Source: Geoglobus ahangari (lineage in GTDB: Archaea; Halobacteriota; Archaeoglobi; Archaeoglobales; Archaeoglobaceae). From it: a DNA stretch of 64,000 nt. The stretch covers positions 868,001-932,000 of the forward strand of contig NZ_CP011267.1 of the NCBI RefSeq assembly GCF_001006045.1, given 5' to 3'. Shown piece after piece: positions 9,687 through 23,473 of the stretch. Under the pieces are notes generated by a model. That model saw nothing but the letters and a program-made list of their open reading frames with translations, was not told the DNA's origin and did not search any database. The position numbers and the translations under genes are program-made. Each line of letters opens with the position of its first letter. Positions within the stretch are counted from its first letter, which is position 1.

Positions 9687-10106
9687 TCATTTGACTATTA
9701 CATTCTCGATATCGTGATGTCTTCTCACAAGCTCCTTGACTTTGTTTATATTTTTTCCGCCCTTCCCGATAACGAGCCCCTTGTACTGGAGAGGAGCCTG
9801 AACGTAAGCTATTTTCTTGCCCTCCTTCTCCACGATGTTCACCTTGACCTTTACGGGGCGGAAGAGGTTCTGGATAAATTCCTGCGGGTCGTCGCTGTGC
9901 TCGAGAACCTCCACCTTTTTGCCGATAATCTCCCTCGCCTTCTCCACGTTTATTCCGCCCTTTCCGATTGCGAGACCCATGTCACCCTTTCTGACGAGGA
10001 AAACGACCTTGTCATCGTATATCAAACAGTCCTTGACGTTCGCCCCGGTAAGGCTTTCAAAAAGAGCGATATATCTTATGCTTTCAGTTGACAGCTTAAC
10101 TCCCAT
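9687..10106 (-). CDS. nusA: NusA-like KH-domain transcription factor
   Basis: The short archaeal NusA homologue (139 residues). It consists of two KH RNA-binding domains and lacks the bacterial N-terminal and S1 domains. The KH loops appear as GLAIGKGGINVEKA and GLVIGKGGKNINKV. Its position between the RNA polymerase genes and S12 is conserved across archaea. It is thought to influence termination or antitermination through nascent RNA. The gap to L30e is 38 bases and AT-rich, and could hold a weak internal promoter. Confidence 0.93.
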   Translation of the reverse strand: MGVKLSTESIRYIALFESLTGANVKDCLIYDDKVVFLVRKGDMGLAIGKGGINVEKAREIIGKKVEVLEHSDDPQEFIQNLFRPVKVKVNIVEKEGKKIAYVQAPLQYKGLVIGKGGKNINKVKELVRRHHDIENVIVK

Positions 10107-10144
10107 AAATATCCCCTCAAAAATATTAAATTTGGTTGAGTGGT

Positions 10145-14183
<4,039 letters not shown>

Positions 14184-14192
14184 GATTTCACC

Positions 14193-16007
14193 TCACGCCT
14201 TATCTCCGAGTATCAGCCTCGGCACAACGAACATGGACTTCATCTCATCGAGCAGAAGCTTGAACGCGTAGCTCATCTCCACCTTGTGTATGTCGCTGTC
14301 GTCATCGCAGATGTTGCAGTAGGGCATCCTCCTCCTGTAGTCGTATGTTGCCACATGCCCGCACTTGTTGCACACCCACACCTCTACCTTGTCTGACTCG
14401 TCGAGCAGCCTGTCCTTGAGCAGCAGGGCAGCACCATGACCGATAAGCACGTCCCTCTCCATCTCTCCGAACCTGAGCCCTCCCTTCCTCGCCCTTCCCT
14501 CGGTGGGCTGTCTGGTGAGTATCTGCACCGGCCCCCTGCTCCTCGCGTGTATCTTGCTTGATACCATGTGGTAGAGCTTCTGGTAGTAGATCACGCCGAC
14601 GAAGATATCCGCAACTATCTTCTTGCCCGTAATCCCGTCGTACATTACCTCCTTGCCCGTGTAGCTGAACCCGTACTTTATGAGGGCCTTTCTGAGGTCC
14701 TCCTCCCTCTCACCGTGGAATGGAGTGCCGTCCACCCTTCTCGCCTCGAGGCTCCCCACCTTGCCTCCGATCATCTCGAGCACGTGCCCGACGGTCATTC
14801 TCGATGGAATCGCGTGCGGGTTGATGATCATGTCCGGAACTATGCCCGACTCGCTGAAGGGCATGTCCTCCTCCGGCACTATAAGGCCTATAACTCCCTT
14901 CTGCCCGTGCCTTGAAGCGAACTTGTCTCCAAGCTCGGGAATCCTCTGATCCCTCACCCTCACCTTCGCCAGCTTCGAGCCATTCTCCGAGATCGTCAGA
15001 AACACGGCATCGACGATGCCCTTCTCGTTGCTCCTCATCGTGACCGACGTCTCCCTCCTCTTCTGTGGGGAGATGCCGAACTCTGTCGGCTCCTCGAGGA
15101 ACCTCGGCGGAGAGGTCTTTCCTATGAGCACATCGTCCGGCCCGACCTCAGTCTCTGGGAAGACGAGCCCGTCCTCGTCGAGGTGCATGTACGCCTCAGC
15201 GCCCCTGTAGCCGTTAACATCAGACGGCGGGATCTCGAACCTGTCCTCCTGACCTCCGGGGTACCTCATCTCCTCGCTCTCGTATGTCCTGAAGAAGTGT
15301 GATCTCCCCAACCCCCTCTCTATGCTGGCCTTGTTGAAGATGAGCGCATCCTCAATGTTGTACCCCTCGTAGCTTATGACCGCCACCACGAAGTTCTGGC
15401 CTGCAGGCCTCTCATCGAACTTGATCTCCCTCTGCGTGTCAGTAACGACTATCGGCTTCTGGGGGTAGTGGAGCAGATGGCCCCTCGTGTCTGCCCTGAA
15501 CCTGAGGTTGGAGTATGGCAGACCGAGGCTCTGTTTGATCATCGCCGCGCCCATCGTGTTCCTCGGGCTCGCGTTGTGCTCCGGATATGGAAGGCTTCCG
15601 GTGCATATGCCCACGATCAGAGCTGGATCGACCTCGAGGTGGGTGTGCTCTGGGGTGAGGGACTTCTCGTCTATGGCGATGTACGCGTTCTCCTCCTCTT
15701 CTGCATCAAGATACTCGATCTTCCCCTGCCTCACGAGGTCGTCGAACGTTATCTCTCCGTTCCTGAGCTTCTCTATGTCCTCCTCCGTGACGAGCGGCTT
15801 TCCGTCCTTGACCACTATCAGCGGCCTCCTCGCCCTGCCAGCGTCGGTGTTTATCCTCACCTCATTGGAGTCTGGGTAGTAGACGACGTTAACCTGAGTG
15901 CTTACCTTCCCCTTCCTCCTCATCTCCCTTATCTGGTTCGCGAGCTTCTCGCCATCATCAACAAACCCGACAAGAGCACCGTTAACGTAAACCCTGCACT
16001 TTCTCAT
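14193..16007 (-). CDS. rpoB1: DNA-directed RNA polymerase subunit B' (Rpo2C)
   Basis: The C-terminal part of the second-largest subunit, split from B'' as in many euryarchaea. The catalytic-core motifs [18 protein letters not shown] and [12 protein letters not shown] are visible. The terminal zinc-binding clamp reads [22 protein letters not shown] in sections. I chose the ATG at 16007, two codons inside the longer TTG-started frame, because GGGGTGAT lies at a good ribosome-binding distance. That gives 604 residues. It begins 7 bases after the B'' stop codon. Confidence 0.95.
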   Translation of the reverse strand: MRKCRVYVNGALVGFVDDGEKLANQIREMRRKGKVSTQVNVVYYPDSNEVRINTDAGRARRPLIVVKDGKPLVTEEDIEKLRNGEITFDDLVRQGKIEYLDAEEEENAYIAIDEKSLTPEHTHLEVDPALIVGICTGSLPYPEHNASPRNTMGAAMIKQSLGLPYSNLRFRADTRGHLLHYPQKPIVVTDTQREIKFDERPAGQNFVVAVISYEGYNIEDALIFNKASIERGLGRSHFFRTYESEEMRYPGGQEDRFEIPPSDVNGYRGAEAYMHLDEDGLVFPETEVGPDDVLIGKTSPPRFLEEPTEFGISPQKRRETSVTMRSNEKGIVDAVFLTISENGSKLAKVRVRDQRIPELGDKFASRHGQKGVIGLIVPEEDMPFSESGIVPDMIINPHAIPSRMTVGHVLEMIGGKVGSLEARRVDGTPFHGEREEDLRKALIKYGFSYTGKEVMYDGITGKKIVADIFVGVIYYQKLYHMVSSKIHARSRGPVQILTRQPTEGRARKGGLRFGEMERDVLIGHGAALLLKDRLLDESDKVEVWVCNKCGHVATYDYRRRMPYCNICDDDSDIHKVEMSYAFKLLLDEMKSMFVVPRLILGDKA

Positions 16008-16014
16008 TCTCAAA

Positions 16015-17484
16015 TCACCCCTTTATGGGCTCGATGCCCAGACCGAGCAGAATCCTCCTGATCTCGGCCTCATCCGTTCCAACGCTGACCTCAGCATACT
16101 CTGCAAAGTTCTTGACCAGACCACAGTTCGGCCCTTCAGGAGTCTCGCTCGGGCATATCCTTCCAAACTGGGTTGGGTGCAGATCTCTCGCCTCGAAGTG
16201 GGGCTGGGATCTTGACAGCGGAGAAATAACCCTCCTGAGCTGGGACAGGATCGAGATGTAGTTGTGCCTGTCTATGAGCTGGGAAACTCCCGTCCTACCT
16301 CCAACCCAGTTTCCTGTTGCCATCGGGTGCATAATCCTGTCGGTGAGCACGTCACTTCTAACAGCAGTGGACATCTTCATTGACCTTCCCCTGACCTTGG
16401 CCCTCTCAAGCTGGTACTTCACGTCCTTGATCAGCCTGAGGAACGCGACCCTGAATATTTCTTCCATCAGGTCGCCCGCGAGCTTCAGCCTCTTGTTTGC
16501 GTAGTGGTCCTTGTCATCCTCACCCCTGTAGCCGAGGTAGAACTCCAGCACAGCCTCGGCCATCCTCGCGAGGAAGAAGGCCTTGGCCCTCCTCGACTCC
16601 TTGTCTATGCCTATGTGCGGGAGGAAGTACTGGTCGATCACCTGCTCTGCCCTCTGCAGCCTGTACTCCTTGCTCTGCCCCGGAGCAACCCTCTTGCCTA
16701 TGTAGTCTATGGCCTCCTCCTGCGTTTCCACCTCAGCAACCTCTACATTCTCGAGCATGAACTTCATGATCTCGGGGTCGCTGCTGACCATCTCGACGAT
16801 CTCCTGATCGCTCTCAACCCCGAGCGCCCTCATCATAACGACGAACTGCACGGGCTTGGGTATCTGCGGGAAGGTCACCTCGAGGATGTTGTTCTTGTTC
16901 CTCTCAACCACGATGAGAGCCCTGTAGCCGCTCCTCTGGCTGAAGCACTTGGCCATCTCTATCTGCTCACCATACCTCTCCTCCCTCTCGAGGAGAATCT
17001 TGTTGGGCGCCAGATCCTCGAGGGTCATCAGTGCTCTCTCAGTTCCGTTTATTATGAAGTAGCCACCCGGATCGAGCGGATCCTCGCCAACGGAAACCGG
17101 ATCGACCTCGTTGAGGTTGCAGATCTTGGACTTAACCATCACCGGCAGCATTCCAATCCTTACCCACTCCTCCTCAAGCTCCTTTCCGTTGTCAACCACC
17201 CAGCACTGCAGGTACAGGGGAGCCGCGTAGGTCAAGTTCCTGAGCCTCGCTATGGAGGGGTAGAGGATCGTCTCAGTCCCGTCAGCCTCCTTTATAACCG
17301 GCCTCCCAACCCTGATCTGCCCGAGCTTTACGTACGTGTTCTCTATGTCCAGCTCGATGACCTTCTGCTCGTCTATCACCCTCTGGAGCCCCTCATCGAT
17401 GAACCTGTTGTACGAGTCTATCTGATGCTTGACAAGCCTCTCATGCGTGAAATACGCCCTCGCAAGAACCCTACTATCTATCAT
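16015..17484 (-). CDS. rpoB2: DNA-directed RNA polymerase subunit B'' (Rpo2N)
   Basis: The N-terminal half of the second-largest subunit (489 residues), with the protrusion and lobe domains. [21 protein letters not shown] and [21 protein letters not shown] are diagnostic (the latter is the fork-loop region). The split point falls in the usual place, after the NCGLVKN segment. The ATG at 17484 is preferred over the upstream GTG at 17493 because GGTGGT lies just upstream of it. Confidence 0.95.
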   Translation of the reverse strand: MIDSRVLARAYFTHERLVKHQIDSYNRFIDEGLQRVIDEQKVIELDIENTYVKLGQIRVGRPVIKEADGTETILYPSIARLRNLTYAAPLYLQCWVVDNGKELEEEWVRIGMLPVMVKSKICNLNEVDPVSVGEDPLDPGGYFIINGTERALMTLEDLAPNKILLEREERYGEQIEMAKCFSQRSGYRALIVVERNKNNILEVTFPQIPKPVQFVVMMRALGVESDQEIVEMVSSDPEIMKFMLENVEVAEVETQEEAIDYIGKRVAPGQSKEYRLQRAEQVIDQYFLPHIGIDKESRRAKAFFLARMAEAVLEFYLGYRGEDDKDHYANKRLKLAGDLMEEIFRVAFLRLIKDVKYQLERAKVRGRSMKMSTAVRSDVLTDRIMHPMATGNWVGGRTGVSQLIDRHNYISILSQLRRVISPLSRSQPHFEARDLHPTQFGRICPSETPEGPNCGLVKNFAEYAEVSVGTDEAEIRRILLGLGIEPIKG

Positions 17485-17543
17485 ACACACCACCCACTAA
17501 CTGCAAAATTTTCCTCCGGAGTTCCGAATCCCGGATACAAAAT

Positions 17544-17774
17544 TCATATCACAAGCCTGTATGCTACGCTCCTTCCCACAAGCTCATCCTCTCTGATGAT
17601 CCTCACGATGTCTCCCGGCTTCGCTCCGATCTCCTTGGCTATCGGGTCGTCTGCCCTTATCTTTGGCAGATCCTCCTTTCTGATGCCGAGAGTCTCAAGA
17701 ACTTCCTTAGCCTCCTCCTCGCTCAAAAGCTCGTGCTTCGGAACCAGTATGTGATCCTGCAGCCTGATTTTCAT
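17544..17774 (-). CDS. rpoH: DNA-directed RNA polymerase subunit H (Rpo5)
   Basis: A 76-residue subunit equal to the C-terminal domain of eukaryotic Rpb5. [18 protein letters not shown] and [22 protein letters not shown] are the signature. The perfect AGGAGG ribosome-binding site favours the ATG at 17774 over the one two codons upstream. It heads the polymerase operon, as is usual in archaea. tRNA-Lys lies immediately upstream on the same strand, leaving no obvious room for a promoter between them. Confidence 0.93.
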   Translation of the reverse strand: MKIRLQDHILVPKHELLSEEEAKEVLETLGIRKEDLPKIRADDPIAKEIGAKPGDIVRIIREDELVGRSVAYRLVI

Positions 17775-17799
17775 ATCCATCCTCCTTAAATGGATAGTA

Positions 17800-17873
17800 C
17801 GGGCTCGACGGGATTTGAACCCGCGACCGACGGGTTAAAAGCCCGTCGCTCTGCCTGGCTGAGCTACGAGCCC
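17800..17873 (-). tRNA. tRNA-Lys (UUU)
   Basis: A full cloverleaf on the minus strand. The acceptor GGGCTCG pairs with CGAGCCC, with discriminator G. The anticodon stem ACGGG/CCCGT holds the loop CTTTTAA, giving anticodon UUU. The T arm is GCGGG-TTCAAAT-CCCGT. No intron and no encoded CCA. It lies about 26 bases upstream of rpoH on the same strand. Confidence 0.97.
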
Positions 17874-17897
17874 TCTTCACTTCTCCAGCGGTTTGCG

Positions 17898-17910
17898 GTT
17901 TAAATTTTTT
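17898..17910 (-). promoter_or_regulatory. TATA box upstream of tRNA-Lys and the RNA polymerase operon
   Basis: On the minus strand, AAAAAAATTTAAACC is centred about 30 bases upstream of the tRNA-Lys 5' end, the normal distance for an archaeal TATA box. No other good TATA element is seen between here and rpoH, so it may serve both the tRNA and the whole operon. Confidence 0.55.
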
Positions 17911-17975
17911 TCGTGGAGTGAGGAAAGTAGCCCCTCCGGTTAATTAAGTTTATGCTGGGTGGCAAAAAAAGAGGA

Positions 17976-18263
17976 TCATGACTTCAGGGAGCTCAGGAAC
18001 TCCTCAACCTCCACAGCCGGCATCGTTATCGTTCTTATTGTCCCCCTGCTCGCCAGCTCGACCATCGCCTTCATGACCGCCATGTTGCTCTCGGCCTCAA
18101 CTATGTTGACGAAGTCGTACTCCCCGAAGACAACGTACTGCTTCACAACCTTCACGCCCATCCTTTCAAGCTCCTGATTTACCTCCTTAACCCTTTCAGG
18201 GTTCTTCTTGAGCGTTTTCGCTCCATCGTCTGTCAGCTTTGACAGAATAACATACACGCCCAT
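17976..18263 (-). CDS. GYD-domain small protein
   Basis: A 95-residue protein with a ferredoxin-like alpha/beta fold of the GYD type. The family motif appears here as FGEYDFVNIVEA near residue 47, and the C-terminal TRGTIRTITMPA-like segment (here RGTIRTITMPAVEV) matches the family. GYD proteins occur in bacteria and archaea without an assigned function. It is monocistronic, lying between tRNA-Lys and the divergent permease gene. Confidence 0.8.
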   Translation of the reverse strand: MGVYVILSKLTDDGAKTLKKNPERVKEVNQELERMGVKVVKQYVVFGEYDFVNIVEAESNMAVMKAMVELASRGTIRTITMPAVEVEEFLSSLKS

Positions 18264-18389
18264 ACTTCCACCACACTCATTTTATGATGATGAAACTGTA
18301 AATATTTTTCGTTACGTTTTTCGGGTTTGGTGGGAGATTACGTAAAAATCCTAAAAATGTTTTTAACCAGCGTGGACAGGAGAGAAGTG

Positions 18390-20606
18390 ATGGAAGAGTC
18401 GAGAGTAAGGGTAACTCTCAGCAGGGACCTCTCCCTTTTCGACATAACCATGATAGGCATCGCGGGGATGATTGGTGCGGGAATCTTCGCCCTCACCGGC
18501 ATAGCTTCAGGAATTGCCGGCCCTGCTATTCTGCTTGCCTTCTTTCTGAACGGAATAATCGCGACGCTTACAGGGATGGCCTACGCGGAGCTCGGCTCTG
18601 CAATCCCGCAGGCAGGAGGGGGCTACCTGTGGATCAGGGAGGCCATGGGAAACTACGCTGGCTTCATAACCGGCTGGATTGACTGGGCGGCACACACAAT
18701 AGCGTGCGCTTTGTATGCGGTAACCTTCGGAGCCTTTCTGTCCGAATTCCTCGTGAGGTTCGTAGGCCTTGACGTCTCCCAGGCACTCGTGGCGAAAGTT
18801 TCGGCGTTCCTGATAGTCACGTTTCTGGCCTACGTGAACTATGTTGGAGTCAAGGAGAGCGGGAGGCTTGGGGGGATAGTCACCCTGCTGAAGATAGCCA
18901 TCCTCCTCGTATTCGCGTCATTCGGGATCTACAAGACATTCACATATCCCGACTGGACTCAGGCCTTCACACCCTTCATGCCCACCGGCGTTGCGGGCGT
19001 GCTCACTGCAATGGGTCTGACGTTCATAGCATTCGAGGGATTCGAGATAATCGTGCAGAGCGGTGAGGAGGTGAAGAACCCCGAGAGGAACATCCCCCTC
19101 GCGATAGTGGTGTCTCTCTGGACGGCTGTGGCGATATACATCCTCGTTGCATTTTCGCTGCTCGGAGCTGTGAGGGTTGACGTTCCCAGCTGGCAGTACC
19201 TCGGCAAGCTCGGGGAGTTCAGCCTCATAAGGGTTGCAGACTCCTTTATGCCGTTCGGCGGGATAATGATCATTGCCGGAGGTCTGATCTCAACGATAAG
19301 CGCCATGAACGCCACGATCTACTCGTCTTCGAGGGTTGTCTTCGCGCTCAGCAGAACCGGGTACCTGAACAGGAAGCTCTCTGAGGTGAATGAGAAGACC
19401 AAGACTCCCCACTACGCGATATTCTTCAGCTACATAATCATAGCCTTCTCGTCTCTCGCGCCAATTGAGGCAGTGGCTGGGGCGTCGAGCCTGATGTTCA
19501 TCCTCCTCTTCATGACCGTGAACATCGCGCTCGTCGTTCTCAGGCTTAGGAGGCCCGACCTCAAGAGATCATTCAAGGTGCCCCTTGTTCCCGTCTTGCC
19601 GGCAATCGCCGTGCTCTTTCAGGTCGTTATTACATACTACCTCGTCACCCACATAGAGAACGGGATGATGGTGTTCTTCGCGGTTGTGGCGTGGATATTC
19701 ATGGGATCGCTAATGTACTACGCCTACTCCGAGAAGGAGCTGGCAAAGAGGACGGAGGAGGAGATAAAGACGGTCTACAAGGAGATTCCGCCTGTGGAGA
19801 AGAGGTACAGAATCCTCGTTCCCGTTGCGAATCCGGCGATAGCGAGGAAGCTCGTGAGGTTCGCTGAAAGGATTGCAAGGAGCAGGGACGGAGACATAAT
19901 CGTCATGAACACCGTCAGAATGCCCCTCCAGACGCCAATAACCGCAAAGCTGAAGGAGATAGACTCGGCCAAGGAGTTTGTGTCGGAGATAGTCTCCGAG
20001 ATGAGCGTTCCTGCCGGGGGAATCGTCAAGGTCGGTCACTATGTGCACGAGGCCATACTGAACGTTGTTGAGGAGGTTCAGCCCGACCTGCTGATCATGG
20101 GCTGGAGGGGCAGGACGTTCAGAAGGGATGTTGTGCTGGGAAGCACCATAGACCCTGTGATCGTCAAGGCGAGGTGTGACGTGCTTGTTGTGAGGTTCCA
20201 GCCGGGGAAGGAGCTCAACGAGTTCAGGAGGATCCTCATACCGACGTCAGGCGGCCCGCACGCGAGGCTCGCCTGCAGGATAGCGAGAGACATCGTGAGG
20301 GGAGACCACGAGATCAAGCTCCTCTACGTCGGAAAGCTTGAGGAGGAGAAGGTCAAGGCTGAGAGGGCGTTTGAGGAGGCGATGGAGGTCCTTGAAGGGA
20401 TGAACGTCACCTCTGAGTTCGTGGTGTCCCAGAACCCGGCCGAGAGGATTGCGGAAGAGGCGGAGAAGTACGACGCGGTTCTCATAGGTGCGAGCGAGAG
20501 GCCGTTCATAGAGAACTTCCTGCTCGGCCTGTTCCCGGAGAAGATCGTCAGCAGAACCTCCAGAACGGTTGTGATGACGAGGAAGTGGGTCAGGCTCGTA
20601 AAGTAG
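18390..20606 (+). CDS. APC-family amino-acid permease fused to two UspA domains
   Basis: A 738-residue fusion. The first roughly 460 residues form a 12-helix APC (amino acid-polyamine-organocation) transporter; IAGMIGAGIFALTGIASG in helix 1 and FEGFEIIVQSGEEVKNPERN near residue 215 are typical. Two universal-stress-protein domains follow, beginning at RYRILVPVANPAIARKLVRF and RRILIPTSGGPHARLACRI. The C-terminal VLIGASERP region resembles the UspA nucleotide-binding end. I chose the ATG at 18390 because GGAG lies at a suitable distance; the upstream ATG adds 21 non-family residues. Such cytosolic Usp tails may gate transport in response to ATP, but that is inference. Confidence 0.88.
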   Translation: MEESRVRVTLSRDLSLFDITMIGIAGMIGAGIFALTGIASGIAGPAILLAFFLNGIIATLTGMAYAELGSAIPQAGGGYLWIREAMGNYAGFITGWIDWAAHTIACALYAVTFGAFLSEFLVRFVGLDVSQALVAKVSAFLIVTFLAYVNYVGVKESGRLGGIVTLLKIAILLVFASFGIYKTFTYPDWTQAFTPFMPTGVAGVLTAMGLTFIAFEGFEIIVQSGEEVKNPERNIPLAIVVSLWTAVAIYILVAFSLLGAVRVDVPSWQYLGKLGEFSLIRVADSFMPFGGIMIIAGGLISTISAMNATIYSSSRVVFALSRTGYLNRKLSEVNEKTKTPHYAIFFSYIIIAFSSLAPIEAVAGASSLMFILLFMTVNIALVVLRLRRPDLKRSFKVPLVPVLPAIAVLFQVVITYYLVTHIENGMMVFFAVVAWIFMGSLMYYAYSEKELAKRTEEEIKTVYKEIPPVEKRYRILVPVANPAIARKLVRFAERIARSRDGDIIVMNTVRMPLQTPITAKLKEIDSAKEFVSEIVSEMSVPAGGIVKVGHYVHEAILNVVEEVQPDLLIMGWRGRTFRRDVVLGSTIDPVIVKARCDVLVVRFQPGKELNEFRRILIPTSGGPHARLACRIARDIVRGDHEIKLLYVGKLEEEKVKAERAFEEAMEVLEGMNVTSEFVVSQNPAERIAEEAEKYDAVLIGASERPFIENFLLGLFPEKIVSRTSRTVVMTRKWVRLVK

Positions 20607-20608
20607 CC

Positions 20609-21415
20609 ATGAGGGAGATATACGTAAGGAAGAGGGACGGAAGGGTTGAGAAGTTCAGCCCGGAGAAGGTAAGGAGAACGCTCCTGAAGGCAGGGGCCAG
20701 CAGGGATGTGACTGAGAGGATCATCAGAGAGCTTGAGAGGAGAATCTACAGCGGAATAACGACTGACGAGATCCTCTCAATAGTCCTCGACCTGCTCTAC
20801 CGCTACGAGACCGGGAGCGGGGCGAGGTATGATCTGAAGAGGTCAATGTTCCGCCTCGGGCCAGCGGGCTTCGAGTTTGAGAAGTTCGTCGCGAGGTTGC
20901 TGGAGGAGTACGGCTTCAGGACGAGGACAAACGTAATCGTCGAGGGGGAGTGCGTTGAACACGAGATAGACGTCATAGCGGAAAAGGATGGGAAGAGCTA
21001 CCTGATAGAGTGCAAGTTCCACAGCTTTCCGGCCTACACGGGCCTCAAGGAGGTCATGTACACCTACGCGAGGTTTCTGGATGTCGGGAGGTTTGACGCG
21101 GTCTGGTTGATCACGAACACCAAGTTCTCGGATGAGGCAAAGAGGTACGGGGAGTGCAGGGGGGTGAGGCTGACCGGGTGGAAGTATCCAGAGGGTGAGG
21201 GGATAGAGAGGATGCTCGAGAGGAAGAACCTCTACCCCGTGACCCTGCTGAGGATAGAGAAGGAGACCCTCGACAGGCTCGTGAACGCCCGCGTGGTCTT
21301 CTGCAGGGACGTCGTTGCCTCCGGGGTTAGGGGGCTTAAAAAGATAGGTCTTAGCGAAAGAGAGGCGAGGAGGGTTCTCAAGGAGGCAAGAGAGATTTTG
21401 AGGAACACATCATGA
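20609..21415 (+). CDS. ATP-cone domain fused to an Mrr-like nuclease domain
   Basis: A 268-residue protein. Residues 1-85 match an ATP-cone, the allosteric nucleotide-binding module best known from ribonucleotide reductase and NrdR: YVRKRDGRVEKFSPEKVRRT is diagnostic. Residues ~95-190 look like a restriction-endonuclease (Mrr-type) fold, with FEFEKFVARLLEEYGF, EHEIDVIAEKDGKSYLIECKF (the D and E-x-K catalytic set) and a following helix. A helical tail ends the protein. It starts 2 bases after the permease stop and is probably co-transcribed. Such ATP-cone/nuclease fusions are known in archaea, but their role is undetermined. Confidence 0.82.
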   Translation: MREIYVRKRDGRVEKFSPEKVRRTLLKAGASRDVTERIIRELERRIYSGITTDEILSIVLDLLYRYETGSGARYDLKRSMFRLGPAGFEFEKFVARLLEEYGFRTRTNVIVEGECVEHEIDVIAEKDGKSYLIECKFHSFPAYTGLKEVMYTYARFLDVGRFDAVWLITNTKFSDEAKRYGECRGVRLTGWKYPEGEGIERMLERKNLYPVTLLRIEKETLDRLVNARVVFCRDVVASGVRGLKKIGLSEREARRVLKEAREILRNTS

Positions 21416-21454
21416 GGTTGTCAGAATTTGGAAACCACGGAAGAAATGAAATTA

Positions 21455-21529
21455 TGCTCCGGCCGGGATTTGAACCCGGGTCACGGGATCGAGAGTCCCG
21501 TATGATTGGCCGGGCTACACCACCGGAGC
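21455..21529 (-). tRNA. tRNA-Glu (CUC)
   Basis: A minus-strand cloverleaf. The acceptor GCTCCGG pairs with CCGGAGC, with discriminator A. The anticodon stem ACGGGA/TCCCGT encloses CTCTCGA, giving anticodon CUC. The T loop is TTCAAAT. No intron and no encoded CCA. It lies between the ATP-cone/nuclease gene and the MerR regulator. Confidence 0.96.
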
Positions 21530-21649
21530 ACCTTAATGCTCTCAGGTTGGTTCTCAGTTTATAACACTTTTGCATGGGCGCTATTGTCACTATTTATCGG
21601 GCAAAAAACAGTAAAGTCTATAAATAGAATGCTATTTGTATTGGTTCGT

Positions 21650-22072
21650 ATGCCACCAAAAAATAAAGACTACTACACCATCTCCGAGCTCGCGGAAGAA
21701 CTCGACATAAGCACGAGGACGATCAGGTACTACGAGGAAATCGGACTTCTGAGCCCGCAGAGGACACCCGGGAACCACAGGATATTCACCAAGAAGGACA
21801 GGGCGAGGCTGAAGATAATACTCAGGGGGAAGAGGCTCGGCTTCACCCTCGAGGAGATAAAGCAGATCCTCGACATGTATGAGGTGAGCGAGCCCGAGCA
21901 GATCAGGCTCACCCTGAAGCTGGCAGACGAGAAGCTGAAGCAGATAGAGGACAGGCTCCACGACCTCAAGATACTCAAGGAGGAGCTGCTCGACCTGATT
22001 GAAAGACTTTCGAGGAGGCTCAACGAGCTCGAGAGCACCAAGGGGGACAGCGGAGTCAGGAGTGAGACCTGA
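21650..22072 (+). CDS. MerR-family transcriptional regulator
   Basis: A 140-residue regulator. An N-terminal winged helix-turn-helix carries YYTISELAEELDISTRTIRY and then YEEIGLLSPQRTPGNHRIF, the MerR signature. A long C-terminal coiled coil (about residues 75-135) provides dimerisation. No conserved metal-binding cysteines follow, so it is not a canonical metal sensor. The ATG at 21650 gives the family N-terminus; the longer frame upstream runs back into the tRNA. It lies alone, so its target is unknown. Confidence 0.85.
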   Translation: MPPKNKDYYTISELAEELDISTRTIRYYEEIGLLSPQRTPGNHRIFTKKDRARLKIILRGKRLGFTLEEIKQILDMYEVSEPEQIRLTLKLADEKLKQIEDRLHDLKILKEELLDLIERLSRRLNELESTKGDSGVRSET

Positions 22073-22171
22073 AGGCATCCCATTCTATTTTCCGGCTTTT
22101 TTAGAGGCTGAAGGCCTTGCAACCACAACCCGGGTAGTTTTTTAAACACGCTTCCAGAATCGCAGAGCCAG

Positions 22172-23443
22172 ATGAGGGTATGGGTTGGCATGGACGACAC
22201 CGACTCGAGGAAGGGGATGTGCACAACGTATCTGGCAAAAGTTCTCATGGAAAGGCTTGAGGAGTCGGGATGCAGGGTTATCGGCCTACCAAGGCTGATA
22301 AGGCTCAACCCCAACGTCCCGTTCAAGACGAGGGGCAACGGGGCGGTCTCCTTCCTGATAGAGTGCGAGGATGTGGGGGAAGTTGTGGACGTAGCCAACG
22401 AGACGGTTCTGGAGATGGCGGAGCTTGACGACGAGAACACAGACCCGGGAGTCGTGTTTGTCAACGCCGAGAACGACGAGCTCATGAACGTCCTCTACAA
22501 GTTCTCGGAGAGGGTGATAAGGGACATCGTCAGCGTTGACGAGGCGCTGTTCATAGTGGGCAAGTACCTGATCCCCCACCTCAAGTACAAGAGGGGCAGG
22601 GGGCTCATCGGAGCCCTCGCCTCGGTTGGAGCGGAGTGCAGCGAGTACACCCTCGAGCTACTCGCCTACAGGAAGCCGGAGAGGTTCGGAACGAAGCGTG
22701 TTTACGACAGGGACTCCTTCTTCCTCGCTGACCTGCTCACCTACCCCCAGACGTTCGACACTGTTGACTGGGGGAACGATGTGGTGGTTTGCGTGCCCAA
22801 CTCCCCCGATCCGGTGCTGTTCGGGATAAGGGGCGATTCCCTTGAGGCCGTGTTTAGGGCGTTCGAGGTTGTGAGGTGCGAGGAGATTGACAGATACCAG
22901 ATCTTCATGACGAATCAGGCTACGGACATGCACCTGATAAGGGAGGACGAGGTCTTTCAGCTCTTCGAAGGCCGCTCATACGTGCTGGGCGGCACTGTGA
23001 TAGAGGAGCCGTTTGAGATCGAGGGGGGGCACGTGTTCTTCACCATCGAGACGAGGTTTGGAGATGTGAGGTGTGCTGCGTTTGAGCCAACAAAGCAGTT
23101 CAGGAACGTGATCAGAAAGCTCAGGAAGGGGGACAGGGTAACTGTTTACGGTGCATACAAGGATGAGACGATAAACCTCGAGAAGATCAGCATTGACGAG
23201 GTTGCGAGGATTTTCGTCGAGGTGAACCCTGCCTGTCCGGTGTGTGGGAGAAGGATGGAGAGCGAGGGAAAGGGGAAGGGATTCAGGTGCAGGAAATGCA
23301 AGACCAGGGCTAAGGAGAAGGTCAGGTTGGAGGTTGAGAGGGATCTCGAGCCGGGAATGTACGAGGTTCCGCCCTGTGCGAGGAGGCACCTTTCCAAGCC
23401 CCTCATCAGGGAGGGGAGAGAGGGATCCCACCCGTTCAGGTAA
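22172..23443 (+). CDS. tiaS: tRNA(Ile2) 2-agmatinylcytidine synthetase
   Basis: TiaS attaches agmatine to C34 of the tRNA-Ile that reads AUA, using ATP. This is the archaeal counterpart of bacterial lysidine synthesis. The 423-residue protein opens with VWVGMDDTDSRKGMCTTYL, the kinase-like DDTDS domain unique to the family. An OB-fold region follows near residue 285 (RVTVYGAYKDETINLE). A zinc ribbon, CPVCGRR then CRKC, is close to the C-terminus. Start and length agree with characterised archaeal TiaS. Confidence 0.95.
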   Translation: MRVWVGMDDTDSRKGMCTTYLAKVLMERLEESGCRVIGLPRLIRLNPNVPFKTRGNGAVSFLIECEDVGEVVDVANETVLEMAELDDENTDPGVVFVNAENDELMNVLYKFSERVIRDIVSVDEALFIVGKYLIPHLKYKRGRGLIGALASVGAECSEYTLELLAYRKPERFGTKRVYDRDSFFLADLLTYPQTFDTVDWGNDVVVCVPNSPDPVLFGIRGDSLEAVFRAFEVVRCEEIDRYQIFMTNQATDMHLIREDEVFQLFEGRSYVLGGTVIEEPFEIEGGHVFFTIETRFGDVRCAAFEPTKQFRNVIRKLRKGDRVTVYGAYKDETINLEKISIDEVARIFVEVNPACPVCGRRMESEGKGKGFRCRKCKTRAKEKVRLEVERDLEPGMYEVPPCARRHLSKPLIREGREGSHPFR

Positions 23444-23473
23444 CGTTTTTAACTTCTCGACAGAGTTGGGTTT

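Noticed and set aside
16504-17754. A 416-codon plus-strand open frame across rpoB2 and rpoH
   Set aside because: It is the antisense of strongly conserved polymerase genes; the low-stop antisense is produced by codon bias in GC-rich genes.
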